The notes under the pieces are model-generated. The model saw only the letters and a list, made by a program, of their open reading frames with translations. It ran no database searches and had not been told where the DNA came from. The position numbers were made by a program, and so were the translations under genes. From Pseudomonas sp. Irchel s3f7 (lineage in GTDB: Bacteria > Pseudomonadota > Gammaproteobacteria > Pseudomonadales > Pseudomonadaceae): 64,000 nt of DNA. Shown here piece by piece: positions 35,336 to 43,682 of this stretch; position 1 is the stretch's first letter, and each line of letters starts with the position of its first letter. The stretch covers positions 1 through 64,000 of the forward strand of contig NZ_FYDO01000028.1 of the NCBI RefSeq assembly GCF_900187615.1. Reading direction: 5' to 3'.

Positions 35336-35355
35336 GCCTTGCATTGCCTGAGCCG

Positions 35356-35430
35356 GCCCCTTCGCGAGCAGGCTCCCACAGGCTGAAATGCATTCCTCTG
35401 TAGGAGCGAGCTTGCTCGCGATAGGGCCAA
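35356..35430. repeat. REP-like pair
   Basis: TTCGCGAGCAGGCTCCCACAG is followed by CTGTAGGAGCGAGCTTGCTCGCGATAGGG in opposite orientation, between the convergent DUF1853 and flavin reductase genes. Confidence 0.8.
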
Positions 35431-35500
35431 CCCGGTTTAAATGAATAACCTCACAACCGGCGCCGCCAAATTCACCCGCAACACCAGGTTGCCCGCAAAC

Positions 35501-36061
35501 TCAAACTTTCTTGTGCTGCTCCACCCATTGCGCATAGGCATTGATGAAACTCTGCAGGAAAGGCTTCACCGATTCGGACAGCGTACCCGCCTCATCAAAC
35601 GCTTTACCGGCACCACCCAGATAAGCCTCGGGTTGCTGCATCATTGGCACATTGAGAAAAACCATGGACTGACGCAGGTGATGGTTCGCACCAAATCCAC
35701 CGACTGCACCCGGTGACGCGCTGATCACTGCGCCCGGCTTTCCACTCCAGGCACTTTTGCCGTACGGGCGCGACCCCACATCGATCGCATTCTTCATCGG
35801 CGCCGGTACAGAACGGTTGTATTCAGGCGTCACGAACAGCACCGCGTCGGATGTGCTCACTTGTTGTCGGAAAGTGCTGTAGGCTGCCGGCGGTGACGCA
35901 CCATCGATGTCTTCGTTATAGAGCGGCAGATCGCCGATTTCGACGATGTTGAGCTTGAGATTGGCAGGCGCCAGTTCAGCCAGGGCCAACGCGATCTTGC
36001 GGTTGATCGATTCCTTTCTCAAGCTGCCGACCACGACGGCGATCGTATAGACGTTGCTCAT
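35501..36061 (-). CDS. NADPH-dependent FMN reductase family protein
   Basis: The product is 186 residues with a flavodoxin-like fold. The N-terminal GSLRKESINRK loop binds FMN phosphate, and PEYNRSVPAPMKNAIDVGSRP is the conserved flavin/active-site segment of ChrR/azoreductase-like NAD(P)H-dependent quinone or chromate reductases. The likely role is two-electron reduction of quinones or azo compounds in the cytosol. GAGA lies just before the ATG. It is monocistronic, with a 174-base gap to the divergent small gene. Confidence 0.88.
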   Translation of the reverse strand: MSNVYTIAVVVGSLRKESINRKIALALAELAPANLKLNIVEIGDLPLYNEDIDGASPPAAYSTFRQQVSTSDAVLFVTPEYNRSVPAPMKNAIDVGSRPYGKSAWSGKPGAVISASPGAVGGFGANHHLRQSMVFLNVPMMQQPEAYLGGAGKAFDEAGTLSESVKPFLQSFINAYAQWVEQHKKV

Positions 36062-36235
36062 GGGAGATTCTCGACTGTCCGGTGGAAAGAGCTTGTAGTT
36101 ATAGATGACGTTTTACCCGGAGGCGGCCGAAAACACCGCACCTGACTATTTTTTTCATGTAAGAAAACTTACTTCGCACAAGCACGGTCTACAGAGCCGC
36201 AAATTGAGTGATTTATCTCCAGAGGTTCTAAGCAG

Positions 36236-36460
36236 ATGGCAGCAGTACTCGTCGGTCAGTTCCATGCAAGAGACGCGGAAGGCCGCATTTATTCCGTGCA
36301 TGAGTTTGAATCCACGCCGGCGGCAGACGTACCAGGGACGGTTACCACTTACAAAACAGCCATTGGCGATCGCCTGAACAAGATCGATGACAACGAGTTT
36401 CAGCTGGTGCAATCGGGCGTTACGCTCGTCCGGGAGCCGGAACCCACCGTTGCGTCATAA
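36236..36460 (+). CDS. Conserved small protein of unknown function (74 residues)
   Basis: The frame MAAVLVGQFHARDAEGRIYSVHEF... is compact and beta-rich in appearance, with no signal or membrane segment. AGAGG lies about 10 bases before the ATG. The text VHEFESTP and LNKIDDNEFQLVQSGVTL looks like a well-packed small domain. I do not recognise a named family, though it resembles small hypothetical proteins common in pseudomonads. It stands alone between divergent and codirectional neighbours. Confidence 0.7.
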   Translation: MAAVLVGQFHARDAEGRIYSVHEFESTPAADVPGTVTTYKTAIGDRLNKIDDNEFQLVQSGVTLVREPEPTVAS

Positions 36461-36548
36461 CTCGATGTTATGGGTAGAAGTCATATGCACGGACTTGGGT
36501 TAGGATTCAAACGCTGACTCCTTCACCTGCTGAACATGGACTTCATGC

Positions 36549-37442
36549 ATGCGCTTACGCCATATCGAAGTGATCCAGGCGCTCCTGCAGACCGGTCACC
36601 TGGGCACCGCCGCCGAATGGCTGCAGATGCCGGTGGCCGATGTCGAGCATTTGCTGCGCGACGCCGAGGATCAGCTGGGGTTCATGTTGTTTGCCAGCGT
36701 GCGCGGGCGCTTGCAGGCCACCCGCGAGGCGCGGGAACTGCAGGTCGAAATCGAACGGGTCTACGATGCGCTCGAACCGGTTCAGCGCCTGGCCAATAGC
36801 CTCAAACAATATCTGGCGCCACCGCTGCGCATCATTTGCACCCCGCCCCTGGCCCAGCAATTATTGCCGCACAGCATCGCCGCCCTGCGTCGACGCCTGC
36901 CCGACGCGCCCTGCACCCTTCTGAGCCAGCCCACCCGAGACATCGTCAAAAGCCTGTTGCTGCGCGAAAGCGATCTGGGGCTGAGCCTGCATGACCCCGA
37001 ACGCACTGAAATCGACTGCCAGGTGATTGCCCAAGGCAAGTTGCAACTGCTCGCGCCCCATGGCTGGCTGCAACCGAAACAGAAATACATCTCGGTGCAG
37101 GATCTGGCCGGTCAATCGATGATCGGCCTGGAAGGCCACGACCCGTTGAGCCCGGCCCTGGAAAACAAACTGCACGCCTTGCGTCCGGCGCCGGTTATTC
37201 AGACCCGCGTCCAGACCCATCAGATGATGCGCAGCATGGTCGAGGCAGGGGAAGGCTTGGCCATTGTCGATCCGTTCACGGCTCTCGGGGCCAAAACGAC
37301 GGGGCTGGATGTCTGCCCGCTGGCGCCGGCCGTGCCGATCAGCCTGTACGCCTTGACCCTGAAAAACGGTGAGCCTTCTGCCGCGGTTCAGGCTTTGTTG
37401 AGCATCATCACGGAACAAGCCGCGGCGATGCTGGTGAACTGA
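36549..37442 (+). CDS. LysR-type transcriptional regulator
   Basis: The product is 297 residues. The N-terminal winged helix covers about residues 1-60 (MRLRHIEVIQALLQTGHLGTAAEWL; recognition helix about 29-40), a linker helix follows, and the effector domain begins near 92 (PLRIICTPPLAQQLLP) with an LGLSLHD hinge. The 3' end overlaps the convergent acetyltransferase gene by 35 bases. Neighbouring ldcA (lysine decarboxylase) is a possible target, but the sequence gives no direct evidence for it. Confidence 0.9.
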   Translation: MRLRHIEVIQALLQTGHLGTAAEWLQMPVADVEHLLRDAEDQLGFMLFASVRGRLQATREARELQVEIERVYDALEPVQRLANSLKQYLAPPLRIICTPPLAQQLLPHSIAALRRRLPDAPCTLLSQPTRDIVKSLLLRESDLGLSLHDPERTEIDCQVIAQGKLQLLAPHGWLQPKQKYISVQDLAGQSMIGLEGHDPLSPALENKLHALRPAPVIQTRVQTHQMMRSMVEAGEGLAIVDPFTALGAKTTGLDVCPLAPAVPISLYALTLKNGEPSAAVQALLSIITEQAAAMLVN

Positions 37443-38040
37443 TCGGGTTTTCCAGCTGGTTTTCGAACATTCGATACCAGAACAACGCCACTTCGGCGGT
37501 GTTCGGGTCGATACCGCGATAACGCAGATGGTCGATCCCGCCGATCACGTAACCACACCGTTCATAGAGTCGACAGGCGCCCAGGTTATTGTTCTGGGTT
37601 TCGAGCATGATGCCCGGCAGTTTTTTCTTGCGGCTCCAGAACTGCGCCACATCCAGCAGCGCCTTGGCGACGCCATGTCGCCGGGCAGGCGCATGCACTG
37701 CCAATTCGTCGATATGGGCAAAGCCGTTCCAGTTGGTGCTGACCACCAGATGCCCCACCGGCTCATCGTCCAGATACGCCATGAAAATCGCGCTGTCCGG
37801 AGCATCGCGAAAACTGCTGAACTCCTCAGGATCAATGCCATAACACTTGCGATAAGGGGTAATCGGCGTGACCCGCCATCGCTCCACGGGCTGACCTATT
37901 TCCGGCGCGCCGTAAGCGGCAACTTCAAAACTGAAATCACTGCCCCAGATATAGGGAGCGAAACCTTCGTCGGCAACACGCACCGACAGCCCTGGATGAG
38001 TAGGATTCATGACCGGTTGCATACTGGGAAAGGTCCTCAT
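37408..38040 (-). CDS. GNAT-family N-acetyltransferase
   Basis: The product is 210 residues from the ATG that overlaps the ldcA stop by 4 bases (ATGA). The GNAT core is clear: FMAYLDDEPVGHLVVS (beta 2-3), HIDELAVHAPARRHGVAKALLD (beta 4 plus acetyl-CoA loop RRHGVAKAL) and ETQNNNLGACRLYERCGYVIG. It transfers an acetyl group to an unknown amine. Coupling to lysine decarboxylase suggests a polyamine or diamine such as cadaverine as a candidate acceptor; that is inference. Confidence 0.87.
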   Translation of the reverse strand: MRTFPSMQPVMNPTHPGLSVRVADEGFAPYIWGSDFSFEVAAYGAPEIGQPVERWRVTPITPYRKCYGIDPEEFSSFRDAPDSAIFMAYLDDEPVGHLVVSTNWNGFAHIDELAVHAPARRHGVAKALLDVAQFWSRKKKLPGIMLETQNNNLGACRLYERCGYVIGGIDHLRYRGIDPNTAEVALFWYRMFENQLENPISSPASPRLVP

Positions 38041-40292
38041 TCCTTGATGCAATCGACGGTATAGTGCCGCCCATTGCCCTCGTCTTCATGTTGCAATCCG
38101 TGCACATCGGCGACGAATCCCGGGAAACTGGCATCGAACGTTCGGGCAAACGCCAGATAGTCAATGATTGAGCGGGTTGCCTCGGTAAAACGCTCGCCGG
38201 GCATGATCAAGGGGATGCCTGGCGGATACGGAACCAGCATCACCGCCGCGATGCGCCCGTCCAGCGCATCGATGGACACCGCCTCAACATCACCGCGCAC
38301 CAACTGATCATAGGCGTCCGCCGGCTTCATCGCGACTTCCGGCAATACCGTGTACATACGCTTGAGGTGTTTGGCCGTGGCATTGCTGCGATAGCAGGCG
38401 TGCAACTGATCACACAAATCCCGCAGGCCCATGCCCTGATAGCGTGCAACGTTCTGTTGCGCCACGCAGGGCAGACAATTGATCAGACTGACATTGGCAT
38501 CGTAGCTGCGCTTGAACTCCAGTAACTCGGTGAGCAGCGTGCTCCATTTGCCCTTGGTGATGCCCATGGAGAACAACACGAGGAACGAATAGAGCCCAGT
38601 CTTTTCGACCACCAGCCCACGCTCCCAGAGGAATTTGCTGACCACCGCTGCCGGAATCCCGCGCTCGCTAAGGGCGCCGCCCGCCGTCAAACCCGGCATC
38701 ACCAACGTGACCTTGATCGGGTCGAGCAACACATAATCATCGGTCACGCCGCCAAAGCCGTGCCAGTCGGCATCAGGCTGCAACAGCCAGTCTTCGGTGG
38801 TCACCCGCTCGATACCTTCCACCGACGGTGGTTGCCAGATCGAGAACCACCAGTCATCAGCGGCGATGTGCTGACGCAGATTGGCCAGCGCTCGACGAAA
38901 ACTCAGGGCCTCGTCGAACATCTCCTGCAACAGCGAACGTCCGGCCGGGCCTTCCATCATCGCTGAGGCGACGTCCAGCGAGGCAATGATGCCGTACTGC
39001 GGCGACGTGGAGATGTGCATCATGAACGCTTCGTTGAAGCGATCACGGTCCAGTTGCCGCGCACCGCCATCCTGCACATGGATCATCGACGCCTGGCTGA
39101 ATGCCGCCAGCAGTTTGTGGGTGGAATGGGTGGTGAACACCAGCGGGCTGTCGTCAGTGCGGGATGTGCCCATGCCGTAACGTCCGGCAAAAAACTCATG
39201 GAACGCCGCATAGGCGTACCAGGCCTCGTCGAAGTGCAACACCTCGGTGCTGTTGCCCAATTGCTGTTTGATCAGTTCGGCGTTGTAGCAGAGGCCGTCG
39301 TAGGTCGAGTTGGTGACGACCGTGAGTTTGACCTTCGGCGCCCGGCCCTTGGTCAGCGGGCTCGCATCGATCTTGGCCTGGATCGATGCCGGGCTGAATT
39401 CACTCAGTGGAATCGGGCCGATGATGCCCAGTTCATTACGCTCCGGACACAGATAAAGCGGTATGGCGCCGGTCATGATGATCGAGTGCAGCACCGATTT
39501 GTGGCAATTGCGATCCACCAGCACCAAATCATCGCGAGCAACCATCGAGTGCCAGACTATCTTGTTGGCAGTGGACGTGCCATTGATCACGAAAAAGGTG
39601 TGATCGGCGCCGAAGTTGCGGGCCGCACGGGCCTCGGCGTCGGCCAGGGGGCCGGTATGATCCAGCAGCGAACCGAGTTCCGGCACTGAAACCGACAAAT
39701 CCGAACGCAGGGTGTTTTCACCGAAAAACTGGTGAAACGCCTGTCCTACCGGACTCTTGTGATACGCCACGCCACCGCCGTGCCCCGGGGTGTGCCAGGA
39801 GTAATTGGAGTCGGCGGTATGCTGCACCAACGCCTTGAAAAACGGCGGCAACAGGCCATCAAGGTACTTGCGCGCGGCACGCGCCACCTGTCGGGCGAGA
39901 AACGGCACCGTGTCTTCGAACAGGTAAAGAATGCCGCGCAACTGGTTGAGCTCGGCCATGGCATCGGCCGGCGCATTTTCCAGAGTGACCTTTTCGCCCA
40001 GGGCGAAGATTGGCAGATCGGGCGCACGGACCCGTGCCAGACCGATCAGCTCGGCCATGTTCTGTAACAAATGGGAATGAGTGCTGGCGTCTTCGGACGC
40101 GATCAACATGCAGGACAGACCGTGATAAGTCGAGGCAACCAGCCGCCCCTCCGTGTAGTCCACCGCCGATACGATGCTGAAACCTTCCTGCTCCAGTTCC
40201 CGGGCAATGCCGCGCACGCGATCACCGGCGACGGTGTCAGCCTTGATGTCGCGATGCACGATCAGAACGGGAAATTTCAAATCTTTATACAT
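38037..40292 (-). CDS. ldcA: PLP-dependent lysine (Orn/Lys/Arg family) decarboxylase
   Basis: The product is 751 residues, the same length I recall for Pseudomonas aeruginosa LdcA, which converts lysine to cadaverine. The N-terminal 'wing' domain (residues 1-130) is followed by the PLP core with SWHTPGHGGG, INGTSTANKIV, HFDEAWYAYAAF (D355) and the cofactor lysine K393 in THSTHKLLAAFSQ. Substrate preference among lysine, ornithine and arginine cannot be read with certainty. It is the first gene of a two-gene operon with a GNAT acetyltransferase. Confidence 0.9.
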   Translation of the reverse strand: MYKDLKFPVLIVHRDIKADTVAGDRVRGIARELEQEGFSIVSAVDYTEGRLVASTYHGLSCMLIASEDASTHSHLLQNMAELIGLARVRAPDLPIFALGEKVTLENAPADAMAELNQLRGILYLFEDTVPFLARQVARAARKYLDGLLPPFFKALVQHTADSNYSWHTPGHGGGVAYHKSPVGQAFHQFFGENTLRSDLSVSVPELGSLLDHTGPLADAEARAARNFGADHTFFVINGTSTANKIVWHSMVARDDLVLVDRNCHKSVLHSIIMTGAIPLYLCPERNELGIIGPIPLSEFSPASIQAKIDASPLTKGRAPKVKLTVVTNSTYDGLCYNAELIKQQLGNSTEVLHFDEAWYAYAAFHEFFAGRYGMGTSRTDDSPLVFTTHSTHKLLAAFSQASMIHVQDGGARQLDRDRFNEAFMMHISTSPQYGIIASLDVASAMMEGPAGRSLLQEMFDEALSFRRALANLRQHIAADDWWFSIWQPPSVEGIERVTTEDWLLQPDADWHGFGGVTDDYVLLDPIKVTLVMPGLTAGGALSERGIPAAVVSKFLWERGLVVEKTGLYSFLVLFSMGITKGKWSTLLTELLEFKRSYDANVSLINCLPCVAQQNVARYQGMGLRDLCDQLHACYRSNATAKHLKRMYTVLPEVAMKPADAYDQLVRGDVEAVSIDALDGRIAAVMLVPYPPGIPLIMPGERFTEATRSIIDYLAFARTFDASFPGFVADVHGLQHEDEGNGRHYTVDCIKE

Positions 40293-40419
40293 GGGGCTCA
40301 GTGTCCTGAGGCGGCAGACCAGAGCCTGCCAATCACCTCAGGGTAGAGGGTTGAAGCGGATGTGGCGAGCGCGACGCACTAAAATGGGTCGGCAGCTACT
40401 TGTCGGGGTGCGGGTTGGT

Positions 40420-40490
40420 TTTCAAAAGATCGCAGCCTCGTTTTACTCGACAGCTCCTACAGGATTACGCATTCCCTCGTAGGAGCTCGA
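40420..40490. repeat. REP element with GCGATCTTTTG extension
   Basis: TCAAAAGATCGCAGCCTCGTTTTACTCGACAGCTCCTACAG is an inverted form of a third REP-like family, followed by a partial opposite unit CGTAGGAGCTCGATC. It lies between the divergent-side end of ldcA and the stop of dnaQ. Confidence 0.75.
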
Positions 40491-40504
40491 TCTTCACGAA
40501 GGAA

Positions 40505-41257
40505 CTACGCCTGCGCCTCAGCCAGCTGCACCCACAACGCCGGAGCGCCAGCGGATTTTGCGATGACTTCCATTCGAGCCGCGTGCCGGGCCAGGTCGTC
40601 TTCGCTGGCGCGGATGATGCGTGTGGGCTGACGGTCTGCAGGCAGGCGACGGATTTCCGTGGCCGAGTTGTCCGCGCCTTCACCGGAACCATTGCCATCG
40701 GAGGCGTTACCCGCCAGGGACAGGCTGGTCTGGCCACCGGTCATGGTCAGGTAGACGTCGGCAAGAATCTCGGAGTCGAGCAAGGCGCCGTGCAGTTCAC
40801 GGCCGGAGTTGTCGACGCCATAGCGTTTGCACAACGCATCGAGGCTGTTGCGCTGCCCTGGGTGGCGTTCCCGGGCCATCATCAAGGTATCGAGGATCGA
40901 GCAGTGTTGCGTGATGTCCGCACGCTCGTGCTGGCCCATCAAGGCAAATTCGTTGTTGATGAAACCAACGTCGAACGCCGCGTTATGGATGATCAGCTGC
41001 GCGCCCTTGATGAACTCGAAGAATTCTTCGGCCACTTCGGCAAAACGTGGCTTGCCCACCAGGAATTCGTTGGTGATGCCGTGGACGCCGATGGCGCCTT
41101 CGTCACTTTCGCGGTCCGGTTGCAGGTACACATGAAAGTGCCGCCCCGTCAGCCGCCGGCCGATCAACTCGACGCAACCGATTTCGATAATCCGGTGGCC
41201 GTCGGTTACCGGCATGCCGGTCGTTTCGGTATCGAGTACAACGGATCTGGTGGCCAT
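40505..41257 (-). CDS. dnaQ: DNA polymerase III epsilon subunit (3'-5' proofreading exonuclease)
   Basis: The product is 250 residues. ExoI motif VLDTETTGM (D9, E11), ExoII HNAAFDVGFINNE and ExoIII HGALLDSEILADVYL are intact, so the proofreading active site is complete. The C-terminal tail (last 60 residues) is the flexible part that binds the polymerase alpha subunit. It belongs to the conserved yafS-rnhA-dnaQ order, 191 bases after rnhA. Confidence 0.95.
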   Translation of the reverse strand: MATRSVVLDTETTGMPVTDGHRIIEIGCVELIGRRLTGRHFHVYLQPDRESDEGAIGVHGITNEFLVGKPRFAEVAEEFFEFIKGAQLIIHNAAFDVGFINNEFALMGQHERADITQHCSILDTLMMARERHPGQRNSLDALCKRYGVDNSGRELHGALLDSEILADVYLTMTGGQTSLSLAGNASDGNGSGEGADNSATEIRRLPADRQPTRIIRASEDDLARHAARMEVIAKSAGAPALWVQLAEAQA

Positions 41258-41337
41258 CAGTGCTCAGCTCTCAATCGGTCAATCATGTAAAAACGCGAAT
41301 GTTAACACGCTGGACGGGGTCTTTCAGGTGGACCGTG

Positions 41338-41425
41338 CCGTCCCGATCGCTGGCGGGCCAGCTCCCACTCTTGATCTGCGTCATTCACAAATCTCCTGTG
41401 GGAGCCAGCCTGCTGGCGATGAGTG
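41338..41425. repeat. REP-like inverted pair
   Basis: GATCGCTGGCGGGCCAGCTCCCAC is followed by GTGGGAGCCAGCCTGCTGGCGATGA in opposite orientation in the gap between dnaQ and rnhA. Confidence 0.75.
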
Positions 41426-41448
41426 CACCACGGTGTATCAGCAGGAAA

Positions 41449-41901
41449 TCAAGTCTGTTTGTAGCCGCGCACTTCGTCCACGCCACGGTTAGCCAATTGG
41501 TCGGCCCGTTCGTTGCCGTGATGGCCGATGTGCCCGCGCACCCATTTCCAGGTGACTTTATGGCGGTTGACCTGCTCGTCCAGCAGCTTCCAAAGGTCAG
41601 CGTTTTTAACCGGTTCTTTCGCAGCGGTTTTCCAGCCGCGCTTCTTCCAGTTGTCCATCCATTCATTGATGCCTTTCATCACGTACTGGGAGTCGGTCAC
41701 CAGTAGCACTTCGCACGGACGCTTGAGTTCTTCCAGGCCTCGGATCGCGCCCATCAGCTCCATGCGATTGTTGGTGGTGTTGGCTTCGCCGCCCCAGAGT
41801 TCTTTCTCAACGCCTTTGCACACCAGCAAGGCGCCCCAGCCGCCAGGGCCGGGATTGCCTTTACAGGCGCCGTCGGTAAAGAGTTCTACGCTATCGCTCA
41901 T
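41449..41901 (-). CDS. rnhA: Ribonuclease HI
   Basis: It degrades the RNA of RNA-DNA hybrids. The product is 150 residues (E. coli 155). The catalytic carboxylates are visible: D10 in LFTDGACKGNPGPGGWG, E48 in NNRMELMGAI, D70 in VTDSQYV and the late Asp in RADQLANRGVDE. Conserved neighbour of dnaQ and of the methyltransferase gene upstream. Confidence 0.96.
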   Translation of the reverse strand: MSDSVELFTDGACKGNPGPGGWGALLVCKGVEKELWGGEANTTNNRMELMGAIRGLEELKRPCEVLLVTDSQYVMKGINEWMDNWKKRGWKTAAKEPVKNADLWKLLDEQVNRHKVTWKWVRGHIGHHGNERADQLANRGVDEVRGYKQT

Positions 41902-41991
41902 GCCAATCTATCCAGAAAATGCGGTGGCCCGCCGATCGAGGATCGACGACGCCCAAAGCCGGGACACGCCCGGCCGAAATTAAAGAAGGGT

Positions 41992-42750
41992 TTACGGCTC
42001 GATGTTGCGCCGGTTGACCTTGGCCATCGGCAGCGGAATCAGTTTGCCCATCGGCTCACGGCGTTCCTGCCGCAGCGGCCGCAGACCGACCACGATCTTG
42101 CGCGCCACCAGCAAGTAGAAACCACCGCCCGACAGTTGCCAGGCGCCGGCCCTGCGTTCCCATCCGGCCAGACGGGTCTGCCAGGCAGGCGAAGCCAGCG
42201 GCGGACGATAGCACCCGAAGCGGCGTTTCTCCAGCGCGAAACCCAGCAGGTTCAGCCAGTCCGAAACCCGCGATGGAGAGATGCAGCGCGCCTTGCGCAT
42301 CCCGTCATGGGCAAACATATGCCGCAAGCCCCAAGTGCTCCAGGGATTGATGCCGATGATCAGCAGATGCCCACCGGGCCGCACGCTGCTGGCCGCTTCG
42401 CGCAACAAACCGTGGGGCGACAGGCAGAAATCCAGCCCATGCTGCAACACCACCACGTCGGCGGCATGTTCGCTGAGTGGCCAGGCTTGTTCCTCGCAGA
42501 CAATCTCGACCCCCGGCAACGGCGCACCAAGACGCACATTGCGCTGCACCTGTGGCGCCGACGGCGGCGTCTGGGCAGACGGGCCGTAATGCACAAGGTA
42601 ACCGCCGAAAAAGCGCCCCAGCTCGTCTTCGAGCATGCGCCGCTCTTCGTCCAGCAAAAATTGCCCGATGGGCCCGGACAGCCAGTCGCGGGCTGCGCTG
42701 ATCAACGCCAGCCAGTCCGGATCAGCCTGTGCGAACGCTTTGTCAGTCAT
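41992..42750 (-). CDS. YafS-like SAM-dependent methyltransferase
   Basis: The product is 252 residues. The class I methyltransferase signals are VVVLQHGLDFCLSPHGLLREAASSVRPGGHLLIIGINPWS (motifs II-III region), while the glycine-rich motif I is weak, as in E. coli YafS. The target is unknown. The internal ATG (MTDKAFAQADPDW) has GGAGA 6 bases upstream and is preferred to the ATG at 42762. The gene order gloB / yafS-like / rnhA / dnaQ matches E. coli. Divergent from gloB with a 65-base gap. Confidence 0.88.
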   Translation of the reverse strand: MTDKAFAQADPDWLALISAARDWLSGPIGQFLLDEERRMLEDELGRFFGGYLVHYGPSAQTPPSAPQVQRNVRLGAPLPGVEIVCEEQAWPLSEHAADVVVLQHGLDFCLSPHGLLREAASSVRPGGHLLIIGINPWSTWGLRHMFAHDGMRKARCISPSRVSDWLNLLGFALEKRRFGCYRPPLASPAWQTRLAGWERRAGAWQLSGGGFYLLVARKIVVGLRPLRQERREPMGKLIPLPMAKVNRRNIEP

Positions 42751-42815
42751 TGCATTCTCCAACGCGCCAGGAAGTTCTAAGATGCGCCTTTGTTTTCTGC
42801 TTGGCGAATCCGACG

Positions 42816-43583
42816 ATGATACAGATCACTGCCCTGCCCGCCTTCACCGATAACTACATCTGGTTGTTACAAGACCACGGCAGCAAGCGCTGCGCCGTCG
42901 TCGATCCGGGTGATGCCGCGCCCGTGCAAGCCTGGCTGACGGTCAATCCCGGTTGGGTATTAAGCGACATTCTGATCACTCACCACCATCATGACCATGT
43001 CGGCGGTGTCGAACAGTTGAAGGAAGCGACAAACGCGAAGGTCTATGGCCCGGCGAGCGAAAGCATTCCCGCGCGGGACGTTGCGCTCAAGGACAACGAC
43101 CGTGTCAGCGTGCTCGGATGGGATTTCGATGTGCTTGCCGTCCCGGGCCATACGCTGGGGCATATTGCCTACTATCACCATGGTCTGTTGTTTTGCGGTG
43201 ACACGCTGTTTGCCGCGGGCTGCGGGCGTCTGTTCGAAGGCACGCCACAGCAGATGTACGCCTCGCTGACCCGTTTGGCCGCGCTGCCGGAGGACACGCT
43301 GGTCTACTGCACTCACGAATACACCCTGAGCAATTTGAAATTTGCCGCCGCCGTCGAACCGAACAATCCCGACACTGCCGAACGCCTGGCCAAAGTCACC
43401 CGACAACGGGAATCCGGGATCATGACGTTGCCTTCGACACTGGCGCTGGAAAATCTCACAAATCCGTTTTTGCGTGTCAGTGAAACATCTGTTAAAGAAA
43501 AAATGGACGAACGGACCGGCAGCGATAACTTGGCGCCCGATATGGTTTTTGCTGCGCTCAGGGCTTGGAAAGACGGGTTCTAA
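42816..43583 (+). CDS. gloB: Hydroxyacylglutathione hydrolase (glyoxalase II)
   Basis: It hydrolyses S-lactoylglutathione to lactate and glutathione in methylglyoxal detoxification. The product is 255 residues starting MIQITALPAFTDNYIWLL. The binuclear metal motif THHHHDH and the later PGHTLGH, FCGDTLF and CTHEYT ligands are present. Internal ATG chosen by family length; a leader of 29 codons is open upstream but not homologous. Confidence 0.95.
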   Translation: MIQITALPAFTDNYIWLLQDHGSKRCAVVDPGDAAPVQAWLTVNPGWVLSDILITHHHHDHVGGVEQLKEATNAKVYGPASESIPARDVALKDNDRVSVLGWDFDVLAVPGHTLGHIAYYHHGLLFCGDTLFAAGCGRLFEGTPQQMYASLTRLAALPEDTLVYCTHEYTLSNLKFAAAVEPNNPDTAERLAKVTRQRESGIMTLPSTLALENLTNPFLRVSETSVKEKMDERTGSDNLAPDMVFAALRAWKDGF

Positions 43584-43682
43584 AGAGCTTGCTCGCGGGT
43601 CTGATATCGCTGAATGGTTGACCGCAGGGGGTACGCTTTCTAGAATCGCCCGACATTTTTGCCCGGAACTAACTTCCAGCCA

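Noticed and set aside
36159..36172. GTAAG-AAAA-CTTAC hairpin as a terminator of the flavin reductase or small gene
   Set aside because: The stem is only 5 bp of mostly A/T pairs and no T-run follows on the relevant side. It lies in a 5' region rather than downstream of a stop.
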